A stretch of DNA of 35,438 bases from Clostridia bacterium (GCA_017934955.1 JAGBIO010000030.1:1-35438); one strand, 5' to 3'. Shown: positions 8,625 to 16,495, counted from the first letter of the stretch. Numbers and translations: made by a program. The notes: generated from the sequence alone by a model not told the origin.

Positions 8625-8674
8625 GGCATAATGAAACAGTGAAAAAAGTTATTTTTAGGAGGTTTCATTATGCC
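8625..8674 (+). promoter_or_regulatory. 13-bp inverted repeat enclosing the ribosome site and start codon
   Basis: GGCATAATGAAAC (8625-8637) and its exact complement GTTTCATTATGCC (8662-8674) flank the AGGAGG site. The right arm contains the ATG at 8670. In RNA, the start codon would be locked in the stem. It could also be a DNA operator. Confidence 0.65.
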
Positions 8675-10328
8675 TAATTTATTGTCCGGAGAGAAGTCCC
8701 CGTATTTATTGCAGCACGCTGATAATCCGATTGATTGGTTTCCTTGGGGGAAAGAGGCTTTTGCGAAGGCGAAAAAAGAGAATAAATTGATTTTGCTGAG
8801 TATTGGATATTCCACTTGTTATTGGTGTCATAAGATGGCGCGGGAAGTGTTTAGCGACGAGGATACAGCGAAGTATTTAAATGAGCATTTTGTAAGTATT
8901 AAAGTGGATCGTGAAGAGCGTCCTGATGTGGATTTGGTGTATATGGAGGCGGCTTTGTGTATGAGTGAAAATGTGGGTTGGCCGTTAAATATCTTTTTAA
9001 CACCGGATAAAAAACCGTTTTTTACCGGAACGTATTTCCCGATAGAAGATAATGAGGATCAACTTGGCTTTCTTTCTCTGCTAATTCGTTTAAATGAAAG
9101 TTGGGAGAAGAATCCGAATACGATTTTGACGACTTCAGAGACGATTTATACTCATTTAACGAAGAAAAAAAGAAAAAAGGAAGCGTTAAAAGAGAGCGTA
9201 TTAAGCGATGCTTTGTGGTTATTAAAATCTTCTTTTGATAACAGTTTTGGAGGGTTTGGAAACGCACCTAAGTTTCCGTTGGCACAGCAGATTTTTTTCT
9301 TGTTACGCTATTGGTATTTGTATCGGGATGAGTACGCACTTTATATGGTAGAAAAAACGTTGGATCATATATTGCATGGCGAGATACATGACAAAAAAGA
9401 GGGCGGTTTTTATCGGTATGCGACGACAAAAGCGTGGAATGAACCGCATTATGAGAAAATGCTTTATACAAATGTTTTAATGGCGATGGCTTATTTGGAA
9501 GCGTATGAGGTGATTCGGAAGGATAGCTATAAAGCGACGGTAGATGAAGTATTGCATTATATTTTGTCGAAATTATCTTCGAAGGATGGCGCGTTTTATT
9601 CTGCAGAGGATTCCGAAGTAAGCCTAAATAATGAAGTTTTTATCGACAAGAAGATTTCGGTATCTCTAAACGGGCTTGCGATAGCGGCTTTTGCGATGGC
9701 GGGGAAAGCTCTTGATGTTGAGATGTACGTTGATGTTGCAAGAACTGCGTGTGATTTTATGTTGAAACAGTTTTATCGTAACAAAAAATTAACAGCGTCA
9801 TATTATATTGATAAGGCGGTTTATCAAAACGCGTATGCAATCGATTATGCTTATTTTCTTTGGGGATTAATAGAACTTTATCAGGCGACGTATGAAGAGA
9901 AATATTTGACGATTGCGTCGGAATTAAACGAAACTTTCTTAGAGTGCTTTTGGGATTCGGAAAGTTCGGGAATTTTCTATTACAGTAAATTTGACGAACA
10001 GTTGATTATTAACCCAAAAGAGGTTTATGATGGTGCCATTCCGTCGGTAAATTCTATCTCGGCGATGAATTTGATTCGGCTTTCGAGATTGTTAGAGAAA
10101 CCGGAATTGAATCGATTGGCGGGAGAAATTTTTTCACAATTCGGAGCGGAAATGAATCAGTCCCCATCGGACTATTTGTTTATGCTTTGTGCGGTTTTGT
10201 ACGATAAAAGTACGAAAGAGATTATTGTGGCAGAGAAGGAAACGAGTCTCTTGGATAAGTTTAAGATTGAATTTAAACCGTTTACGTTAGAAATTATGAC
10301 AGAGGATGAAAATTCAAAATGGTCGTAA
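8670..10328 (+). CDS. thioredoxin-domain DUF255 protein (YyaL/SPATA20 family)
   Basis: This 552-residue protein has the N-terminal DUF255 thioredoxin-like domain, with [15 protein letters not shown], the C50-Y-W-C53 pair, [11 protein letters not shown], and [15 protein letters not shown] downstream (alpha/alpha)6-type region resembles the N-acylglucosamine epimerase fold, with GGFYRYAT and [10 protein letters not shown]. The family is widespread, and its biochemical role is poorly defined. It is shorter than the ~650-700 residues I expect, mainly in the C-terminal half. The start follows AGGAGG closely and is buried in a 13-bp inverted repeat. It appears monocistronic between repeat-rich gaps. 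Confidence 0.88.
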   Translation: MPNLLSGEKSPYLLQHADNPIDWFPWGKEAFAKAKKENKLILLSIGYSTCYWCHKMAREVFSDEDTAKYLNEHFVSIKVDREERPDVDLVYMEAALCMSENVGWPLNIFLTPDKKPFFTGTYFPIEDNEDQLGFLSLLIRLNESWEKNPNTILTTSETIYTHLTKKKRKKEALKESVLSDALWLLKSSFDNSFGGFGNAPKFPLAQQIFFLLRYWYLYRDEYALYMVEKTLDHILHGEIHDKKEGGFYRYATTKAWNEPHYEKMLYTNVLMAMAYLEAYEVIRKDSYKATVDEVLHYILSKLSSKDGAFYSAEDSEVSLNNEVFIDKKISVSLNGLAIAAFAMAGKALDVEMYVDVARTACDFMLKQFYRNKKLTASYYIDKAVYQNAYAIDYAYFLWGLIELYQATYEEKYLTIASELNETFLECFWDSESSGIFYYSKFDEQLIINPKEVYDGAIPSVNSISAMNLIRLSRLLEKPELNRLAGEIFSQFGAEMNQSPSDYLFMLCAVLYDKSTKEIIVAEKETSLLDKFKIEFKPFTLEIMTEDENSKWS

Positions 10329-10356
10329 ACTTTAGAAAGAGTTTGACAGCTTGTAG

Positions 10357-10375
10357 GGGCGAGCACTGCTCGCCC
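10357..10375. repeat. single palindrome, word GGGCGAGCA
   Basis: GGGCGAGCACTGCTCGCCC, preceded by TGTAG, lies between the DUF255 gene and the next gene. It shares the GTAGG flank of the family but has a G/C-rich word. Confidence 0.75.
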
Positions 10376-10405
10376 GCTATGTTAACTTAAAAGGAGGAAG
10401 GCAAA

Positions 10406-11365
10406 ATGATTGAAAAATTAATCGGAAAAACACCAATGCTAAAGGTTAACTTTCGACGAAATGGTGTAAAACAGCACATTTTTGCGAAAGCAGAGTGGTT
10501 TAATTTAACCGGCAGTATTAAAGATCGAGCTGCTGTATATATGATAAAAAAAGCAAAAGAAAGAGGGACGTTAAAAGATGGACAGCCGATCATAGAGGCA
10601 ACAAGCGGAAATATGGGTATTTCCATTGCTGCAATCGGGGCGTGTTATCATCATCCTGTACATATTTTTATGCCGGATTGGATGACGGAGGAAAGAAAAA
10701 AGATTCTAATCGGTTATGGTGCTATTTTGCATAATGTCTCTAAAAACGAGGGCGGATTTCGCGGAGCGATAACGATGGCAGATGAATTGGCGAAACAAAT
10801 CGGAGGGTTTCGAACAAGTCAATTCAGTAACGAAGATAACAGTGAGGCACATTATTACGGGACAGGAAGAGAAATTTTAAAAGATTTAGATGGGATAACG
10901 ATTGCCGGTTTTGTTTCGGGAATCGGAACCGGAGGAACGCTGATGGGCGTTGGAAGATGCTTAAAGGAAGCCGATTCTTCGGTAAAAATTTATGCTTTTG
11001 AACCGGATACGTTATCTACCATGATAAATGGCGTTACCGAAGGTGATCATAAAATCGCCGGAATCGGCGACGGATTTGTGCCGGAATTGGTAAAGGAGAG
11101 TTTTATCGATTCGATTGATTTGATTCACGATGAAGATGCTATTCAAATGGCAAAAAAACTTTCTCGTGAGTTGGGGTTGGGAGTCGGTATCTCCGCCGGA
11201 GCCAATTTTTTAGCGGCTTCGAAATTAGCAGAGAAAGGCAATATTGTAACCGTATTTCCGGATGATAATAAAAAGTACCTTTCTACCGATTTGGCAGGCG
11301 AATTAGAGGCAAAAGAAGGCTATCTGTCAAGTGAAATTGAATTACTCGATTATGAGGTGATGTAG
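10406..11365 (+). CDS. PLP-dependent cysteine synthase family protein
   Basis: This 319-residue fold-type II PLP enzyme matches CysK/CysM, which make cysteine from O-acetylserine and sulfide. The PLP lysine is K39 in TGSIKDR. The substrate loop reads SGNMG (67-71) where most family members have SGNTG. The PLP phosphate loop is GTGGT (174-178). The Thr-to-Met change in the substrate loop and the segment FSNEDNSEAHYYGTG differ from typical cysteine synthase, so another beta-replacement substrate is possible. The ribosome site AAGGAGGAAG is strong. No cysteine-biosynthesis partner is adjacent. Confidence 0.85.
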   Translation: MIEKLIGKTPMLKVNFRRNGVKQHIFAKAEWFNLTGSIKDRAAVYMIKKAKERGTLKDGQPIIEATSGNMGISIAAIGACYHHPVHIFMPDWMTEERKKILIGYGAILHNVSKNEGGFRGAITMADELAKQIGGFRTSQFSNEDNSEAHYYGTGREILKDLDGITIAGFVSGIGTGGTLMGVGRCLKEADSSVKIYAFEPDTLSTMINGVTEGDHKIAGIGDGFVPELVKESFIDSIDLIHDEDAIQMAKKLSRELGLGVGISAGANFLAASKLAEKGNIVTVFPDDNKKYLSTDLAGELEAKEGYLSSEIELLDYEVM

Positions 11366-11396
11366 GGGGACGGCGTCCTTGATAAGCCGATTTTTA

Positions 11397-11678
11397 GTTA
11401 CCATTCAGACTTAATGTCATTAAGTTAAGAACTGGACTATTAAACTCTACCGAAATAAAGGCAGAAACGCTGTAGGGACACAATTCGCGGACGTAACACC
11501 ATAAACGAAGTGAATGGTTTGTACCTCCTGTGCAAAGAAACTCCAAGAACGAAGTGATTGGGAAGTTTCGACTGCTATTGTGTCCACGGAATAGGCAGAT
11601 GGTTGAATTAGGACACAATAAATTGTGTCCCTACATGGCTTTAGTGCAAATAATAAATTGTTAAGTATGAATAGTAAC
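11397..11678. repeat. MITE-like element, word GGACACAAT, with the same ~90-bp insertion
   Basis: The ends GTTACCATTCAGACTTAA (11397) and GTAAC (11674-11678) enclose a split palindrome and an intact one. The word here is ACACAAT, not ACAGCAT, yet the insert beginning CGCGGACGTAAC and ending GACTGCT is nearly the same as in the 8313 element. A half palindrome, GTAGGGGGACGGCGTCC, lies just outside, around 11363-11379. Confidence 0.82.
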
Positions 11679-11708
11679 GTTTCTATGTTCACTTTTATTT
11701 ACATAACA

Positions 11709-11737
11709 TTGACATTTCAACAGAAATTTGGTACAAT
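11709..11737 (+). promoter_or_regulatory. SigA promoter for variable protein 1
   Basis: TTGACA (11709-11714) and TACAAT (11732-11737) are spaced by 17 bp, just outside the repeat element. The leader of ~75 nt shares TAACTCT and ATTCCGAACA-ATTTAGGAGG blocks with the leader of the next paralogue. Confidence 0.85.
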
Positions 11738-11820
11738 AATAAGCGAAAATTAAATAGTAACTCTGAGAAACAGATAGTTTCGCTAACCATTATTCCGAAC
11801 AGATTTAGGAGGAAGCAAAA

Positions 11821-12630
11821 ATGAAGGCAACAACTGAGATGGAGCTCAAGGTATCCGGTGGTCGTATTCTTTCGGCAGAGGTGAAAGATGGTATTTGCAG
11901 ACTGCTGATTGAAGTGGTGGAAGAAAAAGTGGAACCGACTCCTGCTGTGAAGGAAACAGAGTGTGTTTCTGTTGCAAAGGAAGACGACGACCTTTTTGTA
12001 TGCATCAAGGCATCGGAATTGAGTCTTATTGACGAGTTCATGCAGCATCGACCGAAGAGCGAGAAAGAGCGGATTCTCAAAGGTCGGCTGAAAGATGTGA
12101 TTCTGAAAAGGATTGATGACTTCTGGCGTCCGAGAATGGATCCGACTCTCGATGAAGCGGAGAATATCTGCTTCAAAGCAGGAAAGGAACCGGCGGTAGG
12201 CAGGTCTTACAACTGGTGGCATGAAAACGCTAAGAAGTATTGTCCCAAGCGTAAAAGCCGTCTCGGAACCAAGTCTCAGTACGTCGCGTTTCTCGGTGTG
12301 TTGATTAAGACACTTGTTGACGAGGGATGGACGGTGGATGAGGCTTGGGATGCGGTGTGCAACGACTCTAAGAAGTTGGGGCATTACAGGAATTCCGAGA
12401 ATGCGAGGTACGATTTCGAACCTACCGGTTCGAGCGCAATTGCGGGTTTCTACGACCTCGTTAATACCTGCAAAATTTTGGCGGAAGATGAAGAAACCGG
12501 CGGGTTCTGGCTTGTGGGTGGTTGCTATTTCAATTTTAGCAGCAACCATCCGCTTGCTGATTTGGGTCATTACATCGACGGCTGTAATTACGACCTCAAC
12601 AATGGCGTTGGTTGGCTTGTGCTTTCTTAA
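11821..12630 (+). CDS. putative DGR target protein 1 (C-type-lectin-like variable C-terminus)
   Basis: This 269-residue protein has no signal peptide. Residues 1-45 are divergent from its tandem paralogue at 12926, residues ~50-225 are almost identical, and residues 237-262 are highly different. The variable patch lies between FWLVGGCY and VGWLVLS at the C-terminus. This is the position and style of variable regions in DGR targets with a C-type lectin fold (compare GGSW...GFR endings). Most codons in the patch end in C or T (AAC, AGC, CAT, TAC, GAC, GGC), as expected if AAY codons were diversified at adenines. The segment LGTKSQYVAFLGVLIKTLVD is the conserved core. AGGAGG precedes the ATG. 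G/C-richer codons than neighbouring housekeeping genes. Family assignment is by pattern, not by a database search. Confidence 0.7.
   Translation: MKATTEMELKVSGGRILSAEVKDGICRLLIEVVEEKVEPTPAVKETECVSVAKEDDDLFVCIKASELSLIDEFMQHRPKSEKERILKGRLKDVILKRIDDFWRPRMDPTLDEAENICFKAGKEPAVGRSYNWWHENAKKYCPKRKSRLGTKSQYVAFLGVLIKTLVDEGWTVDEAWDAVCNDSKKLGHYRNSENARYDFEPTGSSAIAGFYDLVNTCKILAEDEETGGFWLVGGCYFNFSSNHPLADLGHYIDGCNYDLNNGVGWLVLS
12529..12606 (+). other. candidate DGR variable region in protein 1
   Basis: These 26 codons are flanked by GGTTGCTAT and GTTGGTTGGCTTGTGCTTTCT, both identical in the paralogue. Where they can be aligned, substitutions fall at codon positions 1 and 2, with one at position 3 by my hand count. 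Confidence 0.55.
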
Positions 12631-12688
12631 AGTAGCACTGTTCACTGAACACTGCCTTCGAAAAAAGTGCGAGTAAAATCGTGAGAGG

Positions 12689-12724
12689 AGAACTTTGATT
12701 TTTTTCAAGGTTCTTCTTTTTTTT
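12689..12724 (+). terminator. Rho-independent terminator after variable protein 1
   Basis: AGAACTTTGA pairs with TCAAGGTTCT (two G-T pairs) and is followed by a T-rich run. The same structure follows the paralogue at 13781. Confidence 0.8.
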
Positions 12725-12816
12725 GACAAACTTCTTCCTTCTTGAAAGTAATTTCAAGTAAACATTAAATGAAAACATATGTGTTAGTAGGAAGCCGAAT
12801 ACATGTATGTTTTTTA

Positions 12817-12845
12817 TTGCAAAATTATCTAATCTATGGTAGAAT
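12817..12845 (+). promoter_or_regulatory. SigA promoter for variable protein 2
   Basis: TTGCAA (12817-12822) and TAGAAT (12840-12845) are spaced by 17 bp. The leader resembles that of variable protein 1. Confidence 0.75.
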
Positions 12846-12925
12846 AATAGACGACAACTAAATATGTAACTCTAAGGAGCAGTTTGTTCCTTTAACAAAT
12901 TCCGAACAAATTTAGGAGGAAAAAT

Positions 12926-13723
12926 ATGAGTAAGATGGTAAGTATGAAGCTTCCGGCCGGACAGATTAAGAGCCTTAAGATGCTGGATGACGGTACTTAT
13001 GAGGTTATCCTTGAAGTGGCGGAAGAGACAGTGGAAACGATTCCTGCTGTGAAGGAAACAGAGGTTGTTTCTTTTGCAAAGGAAGATGACGACCTTTTTG
13101 TATGCATCAAGGCATCGGAATTGAGTCTTGCTGACGCATTCATGCAGCATCGACCGAAGAGCGAGAACGAGCGGATTCTCAAAGGTCGGCTGAAAGATGT
13201 GATTCTGGAAAGGATTGATGACTTCTGGCGTCCGAGAATGGATCCGACTCTCGATGAAGCAGAGAATATCTGCTTCAAAGCGGGGGAGAAACCGGCGGTA
13301 GGCAGGTCTTACAACTGGTGGCGTGAAAACGCTAAGAAGTATTGTACCAAGCGCAAAAGCCGACTCGGAACCAAGTCTCAGTACGTCGCGTTTCTCGGTG
13401 TGTTGATTAAGACACTTGTTGACGAGGGATGGACGGTGGATGAGGCTTGGAATGCGGTGTGCAACGACTCTAAGAAGTTGGGGCATTACTGGAATTCCGA
13501 GAATACGAAGTACGATTTTGAACCTACCGGTTCGAGAGCAATTGCGGGTTTCTACGACCTCGCCAATACATATAAGATTTTGGCGGATGATGATGTCGGC
13601 AGGTTCTGGCTCGCGGGTGGTTGCTATCATGGTAGCGGCAACAGTCCGCTTGCTGGTTTGGGTCATCTCTACCAGTGTTTTGACTGCCTCAGCAATAGTG
13701 TTGGTTGGCTTGTGCTTTCTTAA
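12926..13723 (+). CDS. putative DGR target protein 2, tandem paralogue
   Basis: This 265-residue protein parallels the gene at 11821 from its leader through its terminator, so the pair arose by tandem duplication. Core residues ~50-225 differ at few positions, mostly through synonymous changes. The N-terminal ~40 residues and the C-terminal patch (residues 235-258, between FWLAGGCY and VGWLVLS) differ strongly. The patch is two codons shorter than in protein 1, which implies an indel or a different template. ATG follows AGGAGGAAAAAT. Known DGR targets act as diversified ligand-binding proteins. No role can be given here, and no export signal is visible. Confidence 0.7.
   Translation: MSKMVSMKLPAGQIKSLKMLDDGTYEVILEVAEETVETIPAVKETEVVSFAKEDDDLFVCIKASELSLADAFMQHRPKSENERILKGRLKDVILERIDDFWRPRMDPTLDEAENICFKAGEKPAVGRSYNWWRENAKKYCTKRKSRLGTKSQYVAFLGVLIKTLVDEGWTVDEAWNAVCNDSKKLGHYWNSENTKYDFEPTGSRAIAGFYDLANTYKILADDDVGRFWLAGGCYHGSGNSPLAGLGHLYQCFDCLSNSVGWLVLS
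13628..13699 (+). other. candidate DGR variable region in protein 2
   Basis: These 24 codons correspond to 12529-12606 in protein 1. Nearly all variable codons end in a pyrimidine (CAT, GGT, AGC, GGC, AAC, TAC, GAC, TGC); one CAG is the exception. Confidence 0.55.
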
Positions 13724-13780
13724 AGTAGCACCGGTCACTGAATACTGCCTTCCCAAATCGCTGAGTAAAATTGCGAGAGG

Positions 13781-13814
13781 AGAACTTTGATTTTTTCAAG
13801 GTTCTTCTTTTTTT
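13781..13814 (+). terminator. Rho-independent terminator after variable protein 2
   Basis: AGAACTTTGA and TCAAGGTTCT form the stem, followed by CTTTTTTT. It is nearly identical to the terminator at 12689. The remaining sequence to 13909 is AT-rich, with nothing recognised. Confidence 0.8.
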
Positions 13815-13909
13815 CAGCAAATAGTTGGAGTAATAAGTGGAATTGCTATGAATGGTTAAAAACAGATAATAATTTTTCTGAGGCAGTTTTTTTACAGCCC
13901 CTTTCGTTG

Positions 13910-14509
13910 TTATCGATATAACTTATGCTCCTCGATATACTTTAAAACTTCCTCGGGAAGTAAGTAATTTATCTTCTTTCCGTTCTTCAAACTCTTTCGA
14001 ATAAAGGTAGAGCTGATGTTGGTGGAAATGTGACAATTTGCGAGTGTGAAAAGTTCCTTTACATTCTTTAATATCGGGTGTTCTGCAAGAATTTTCTCGG
14101 CATTATCGTTTCCGCGAGGATAAACTAAAATTTCGTACCGATTTAAAAGGTATTCATAGCGTTTCCACGTTTCAAACGTTTTTAAGGAATCGCTTCCGAT
14201 AATAAAGCTGAATTGACAGTCGGGATAACGCTTTTGGAAGGCATCTAAGGTTTGATAGGCGTAAAATTGTTCTTCCTGCTGTATTTCAAAATCCGATACT
14301 TCTATTTTTTTATTTTTATTGCAAGCGAGTTTTAACATATTGTAGCGATGTTTTGCCGGAATGATTTCCGGCTTTTTATATTTATCTCCTACCGGCATGA
14401 AGATTATTTTTTCAAATTCCGGATGGTTATTTAAGATTTCCTCTGCAACGGCAAAGTGGAAATTGTGAGGCGGATTGAAGACACCGCCGAAGATTCCGAT
14501 TTTTTTCAT
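13910..14509 (-). CDS. nadD: nicotinate-nucleotide adenylyltransferase
   Basis: This 199-residue enzyme transfers AMP from ATP to nicotinate mononucleotide in NAD synthesis. It shows the nucleotidyltransferase signature GGVFNPPHNFH (8-18), GSDSL (105-109) and ISSTFIR (165-171), the last typical of the ATP phosphate-binding loop. Length is normal. It is transcribed against its neighbours and stands alone; in many Bacillota nadD lies near yqeK and rsfS, which are not here. A weak GGTGA ribosome site precedes the start, and a TATACT candidate -10 lies upstream on the minus strand. Confidence 0.93.
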   Translation of the reverse strand: MKKIGIFGGVFNPPHNFHFAVAEEILNNHPEFEKIIFMPVGDKYKKPEIIPAKHRYNMLKLACNKNKKIEVSDFEIQQEEQFYAYQTLDAFQKRYPDCQFSFIIGSDSLKTFETWKRYEYLLNRYEILVYPRGNDNAEKILAEHPILKNVKELFTLANCHISTNISSTFIRKSLKNGKKINYLLPEEVLKYIEEHKLYR

Positions 14510-14618
14510 AGTAAATCACCGGAAACAAGTATAGCAGAAAATGAAATAAAAGGAAATAGTCGTTTCCTGTTGAATCTGAAAAAATATTGTGCGAAAATGA
14601 AGGTATGGGGGGATTTGT

Positions 14619-15752
14619 ATGAAATTACGAATCGCAGTAATTTGTGTGTTACTTGTAGCAGCGCTTTCTGTAGTTGCTTCGTATCTATATGTCATGAAGG
14701 ATAGGGCGGTTGCGGAAACAGAGAAGGAGACGATTGTTGAAAACTTACCGGAGGAAAAAGAGGAAGTGCCGAAGGTAGAGTTGGTGAAGTATGAAGGTCC
14801 GGTGCATCATATTTTTTTCCATAGCTTGATTGCGTATGATGAACTTGCGTTTGACGGAGACAGCAGGGCGGAAGGGTATAACTATTGGATGACGACGGTT
14901 TCGGAATTTGAGGCGATGCTTCCGGAATTGTTGGATAGAGGATATGTACTATATGATATTGAAGAGTTGGTAGAGATTGATTCGGAAACGGGAGAAATGC
15001 GAAAGAAGGAGATTTACTTACCGGAAGGAAAAAAGCCTTTGGTGCTTTCTGTGGATGATGTGAATTATTATGAATATATGAAAACGGATGGTTTTGCGAC
15101 AAAGTTAGTGTTAGATGAAAACGGCGAAGTGGCGAATGAAATCAAGACACCGGAAGGAGATGTAATTGTTTCAAGGCGTGCAGACGTTATGCCGATTTTG
15201 GATGATTTTGTGAAGGCGCATCCGGAGTTTTCGCATAACGGTGCAAAGGGCATTTTGGCGCTTACCGGTTACCAAGGGGCGCTTGGCTATCGGGTGACGG
15301 ATTTGACGGGGGAAGAACTAAATCTTGCGATTGCGGAAGCGACGAAGGTGGCGAATAAATTAAAGGAAACCGGATGGCGTTTTGCGTGTCACAGTTATAC
15401 CCATAATCAGTATTTTAAGAATTATACTGTTACTATGGCACAATTAAAGCATGATAATGAGAGATGGAAGAAATATATTCAGCCGATTACCGGGGAAACC
15501 AATATTTATATTTCGCCGTTTGGTGTGAGATTCAAGCGGACAGATGAACGTTATCGGTATTTGGTAGAAGAGGGTTTTTCGATTTTCTGTCCGGTACAAA
15601 AAACGCCGGAACTCAGTTTTGAGAAAGATAATGTTATTATGACGAGATTTAATTTGGACGGCTATTCAATGGCGAAACGAAAAGAATATGTGAAGGAGAC
15701 TTATTTTGATGTGGATAAAGTGTATGATTCCAATCGACCGGAATTAAAGTAA
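14619..15752 (+). CDS. membrane-anchored polysaccharide deacetylase-like protein
   Basis: This 377-residue protein has an N-terminal signal anchor (about residues 4-25), an acidic linker, then a NodB-like deacetylase domain. The metal/catalytic pair appears as SVDD (D146, D147), and the metal His pair as HSYTH (H258, H262). Family members remove acetyl groups from peptidoglycan or other surface glycans, so it should act outside the membrane. The catalytic motif LSVDDVNYY lacks the usual Gly after DD, and the spacing between DD and HxxxH is long, so activity is uncertain. GGGGGGA precedes the ATG. Confidence 0.82.
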   Translation: MKLRIAVICVLLVAALSVVASYLYVMKDRAVAETEKETIVENLPEEKEEVPKVELVKYEGPVHHIFFHSLIAYDELAFDGDSRAEGYNYWMTTVSEFEAMLPELLDRGYVLYDIEELVEIDSETGEMRKKEIYLPEGKKPLVLSVDDVNYYEYMKTDGFATKLVLDENGEVANEIKTPEGDVIVSRRADVMPILDDFVKAHPEFSHNGAKGILALTGYQGALGYRVTDLTGEELNLAIAEATKVANKLKETGWRFACHSYTHNQYFKNYTVTMAQLKHDNERWKKYIQPITGETNIYISPFGVRFKRTDERYRYLVEEGFSIFCPVQKTPELSFEKDNVIMTRFNLDGYSMAKRKEYVKETYFDVDKVYDSNRPELK

Positions 15753-15768
15753 TGTGCTATAGAAAAGA

Positions 15769-15822
15769 GGCTGTAAAAAACACCTCGGAAAATTTTATTT
15801 TTCCGAGGTGTTTTTTACAGCC
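15769..15822. terminator. bidirectional terminator between deacetylase and sodC
   Basis: A perfect 22-bp inverted repeat (GGCTGTAAAAAACACCTCGG and its complement) with a short AT loop lies between converging genes. A/T runs on each side give a U-tract in both directions. Confidence 0.9.
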
Positions 15823-15824
15823 GT

Positions 15825-16289
15825 TTAATCCGACAAGATTTTAATAACACCGCATCCGATTCGTTTTCCGGAGTTTCCTGCCGGTTGGGACTGATAATCG
15901 TCCGGACCGGAGTGGATAATAACCGCTTTTCCGATAATATCGAATACGGAAAATTTATTTGTATAAAAACAAATTCGAGAATATCCGTTATTTGAGAAGA
16001 GTACCGGAAAATCTCCGGCATGATTTCCGTGAGGTTGGTTTGTGGGATTATAATGTTCGCCTGCAGATGTAAATGGATTTTCCGGATCGCTGATTTCACA
16101 TTTTCCAATGATGTGAAGATGAAATCCGTGAGGTCCGATTTGAGGAGTGTCAGACGTTTTTTTCTTAAATTCCGGAAGCCCGGTTACTTCCGCACAAACT
16201 TCTACACCGCCGGGAAGATCACGAAAAATTACCTTTCCCTTTAAGTTCGGTGCAAGCGGGCTGCCTGTTATTTTTGCATAAGCCAACAT
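15825..16289 (-). CDS. sodC: Cu/Zn superoxide dismutase family protein
   Basis: This 154-residue protein converts superoxide to peroxide and oxygen. All metal ligands are visible: Cu-binding H57 and H59 in GFHLH, the bridging H79 in GEHYNP, Zn-binding H87, H90 and D93 in HGNHAGD, and H126 in AVIIHSGPDD. C64 and C146 are placed for the family disulfide. The start at 16289 follows GGAGGTAATCA; a longer frame from 16331 lacks that site. There is no signal peptide, unlike most bacterial SodC, so a cytoplasmic location is predicted. The zinc loop between H87 and H90 is very short. Confidence 0.9.
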   Translation of the reverse strand: MLAYAKITGSPLAPNLKGKVIFRDLPGGVEVCAEVTGLPEFKKKTSDTPQIGPHGFHLHIIGKCEISDPENPFTSAGEHYNPTNQPHGNHAGDFPVLFSNNGYSRICFYTNKFSVFDIIGKAVIIHSGPDDYQSQPAGNSGKRIGCGVIKILSD

Positions 16290-16386
16290 ATTGATTACCT
16301 CCAAATTTTTTCTCATAGAATTTGTTCTCATACATATATATAGTATGAAAAGGAATGTAGTTTGGTGCCATGTTAACGTAATTATG

Positions 16387-16415
16387 TTGCATTTTTTAAC
16401 AGGCGGTGGTATAAT
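16387..16415 (+). promoter_or_regulatory. SigA promoter for the coiled-coil repeat protein
   Basis: TTGCAT (16387-16392) and TATAAT (16410-16415) are spaced by 17 bp. Confidence 0.75.
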
Positions 16416-16425
16416 ATAGGTAATG

Positions 16426-16495
16426 AGTGAGTTTAGTGACTTTGTTCAATGTGGAACAAAGGGATGTAAGGCTGTGCTGGGCCGACTCACTTTTT
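16426..16495 (+). promoter_or_regulatory. structured 5' leader (three-way-junction-like), possible attenuator
   Basis: The outer stem AGTGAGT (16426-16432)/ACTCACT (16485-16491) encloses a perfect 8-bp hairpin, CTTTGTTC/GAACAAAG (16440-16461), and a short GGC/GCC hairpin. TTTTT follows directly. The predicted transcript begins within ~10 nt of the outer stem. I could not match it to a known riboswitch. Confidence 0.55.

Noticed and set aside
10343-10384. TTGACA before the cysteine-synthase-like gene as a promoter
   Set aside because: The only plausible -10 (TATGTT at 10379) is about 30 bp away, with a palindrome between.
11821-13909. A local DGR reverse transcriptase, accessory gene or template repeat
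   Set aside because: No frame with a YxDD reverse transcriptase motif and no A-rich copy of the variable patch was found around the two genes or elsewhere in the window.
16426-16495. Known riboswitch class for the three-way-junction leader
   Set aside because: Compared by eye with c-di-GMP, preQ1 and T-box cores; none of the conserved cores is present. It is left as an unassigned structure.
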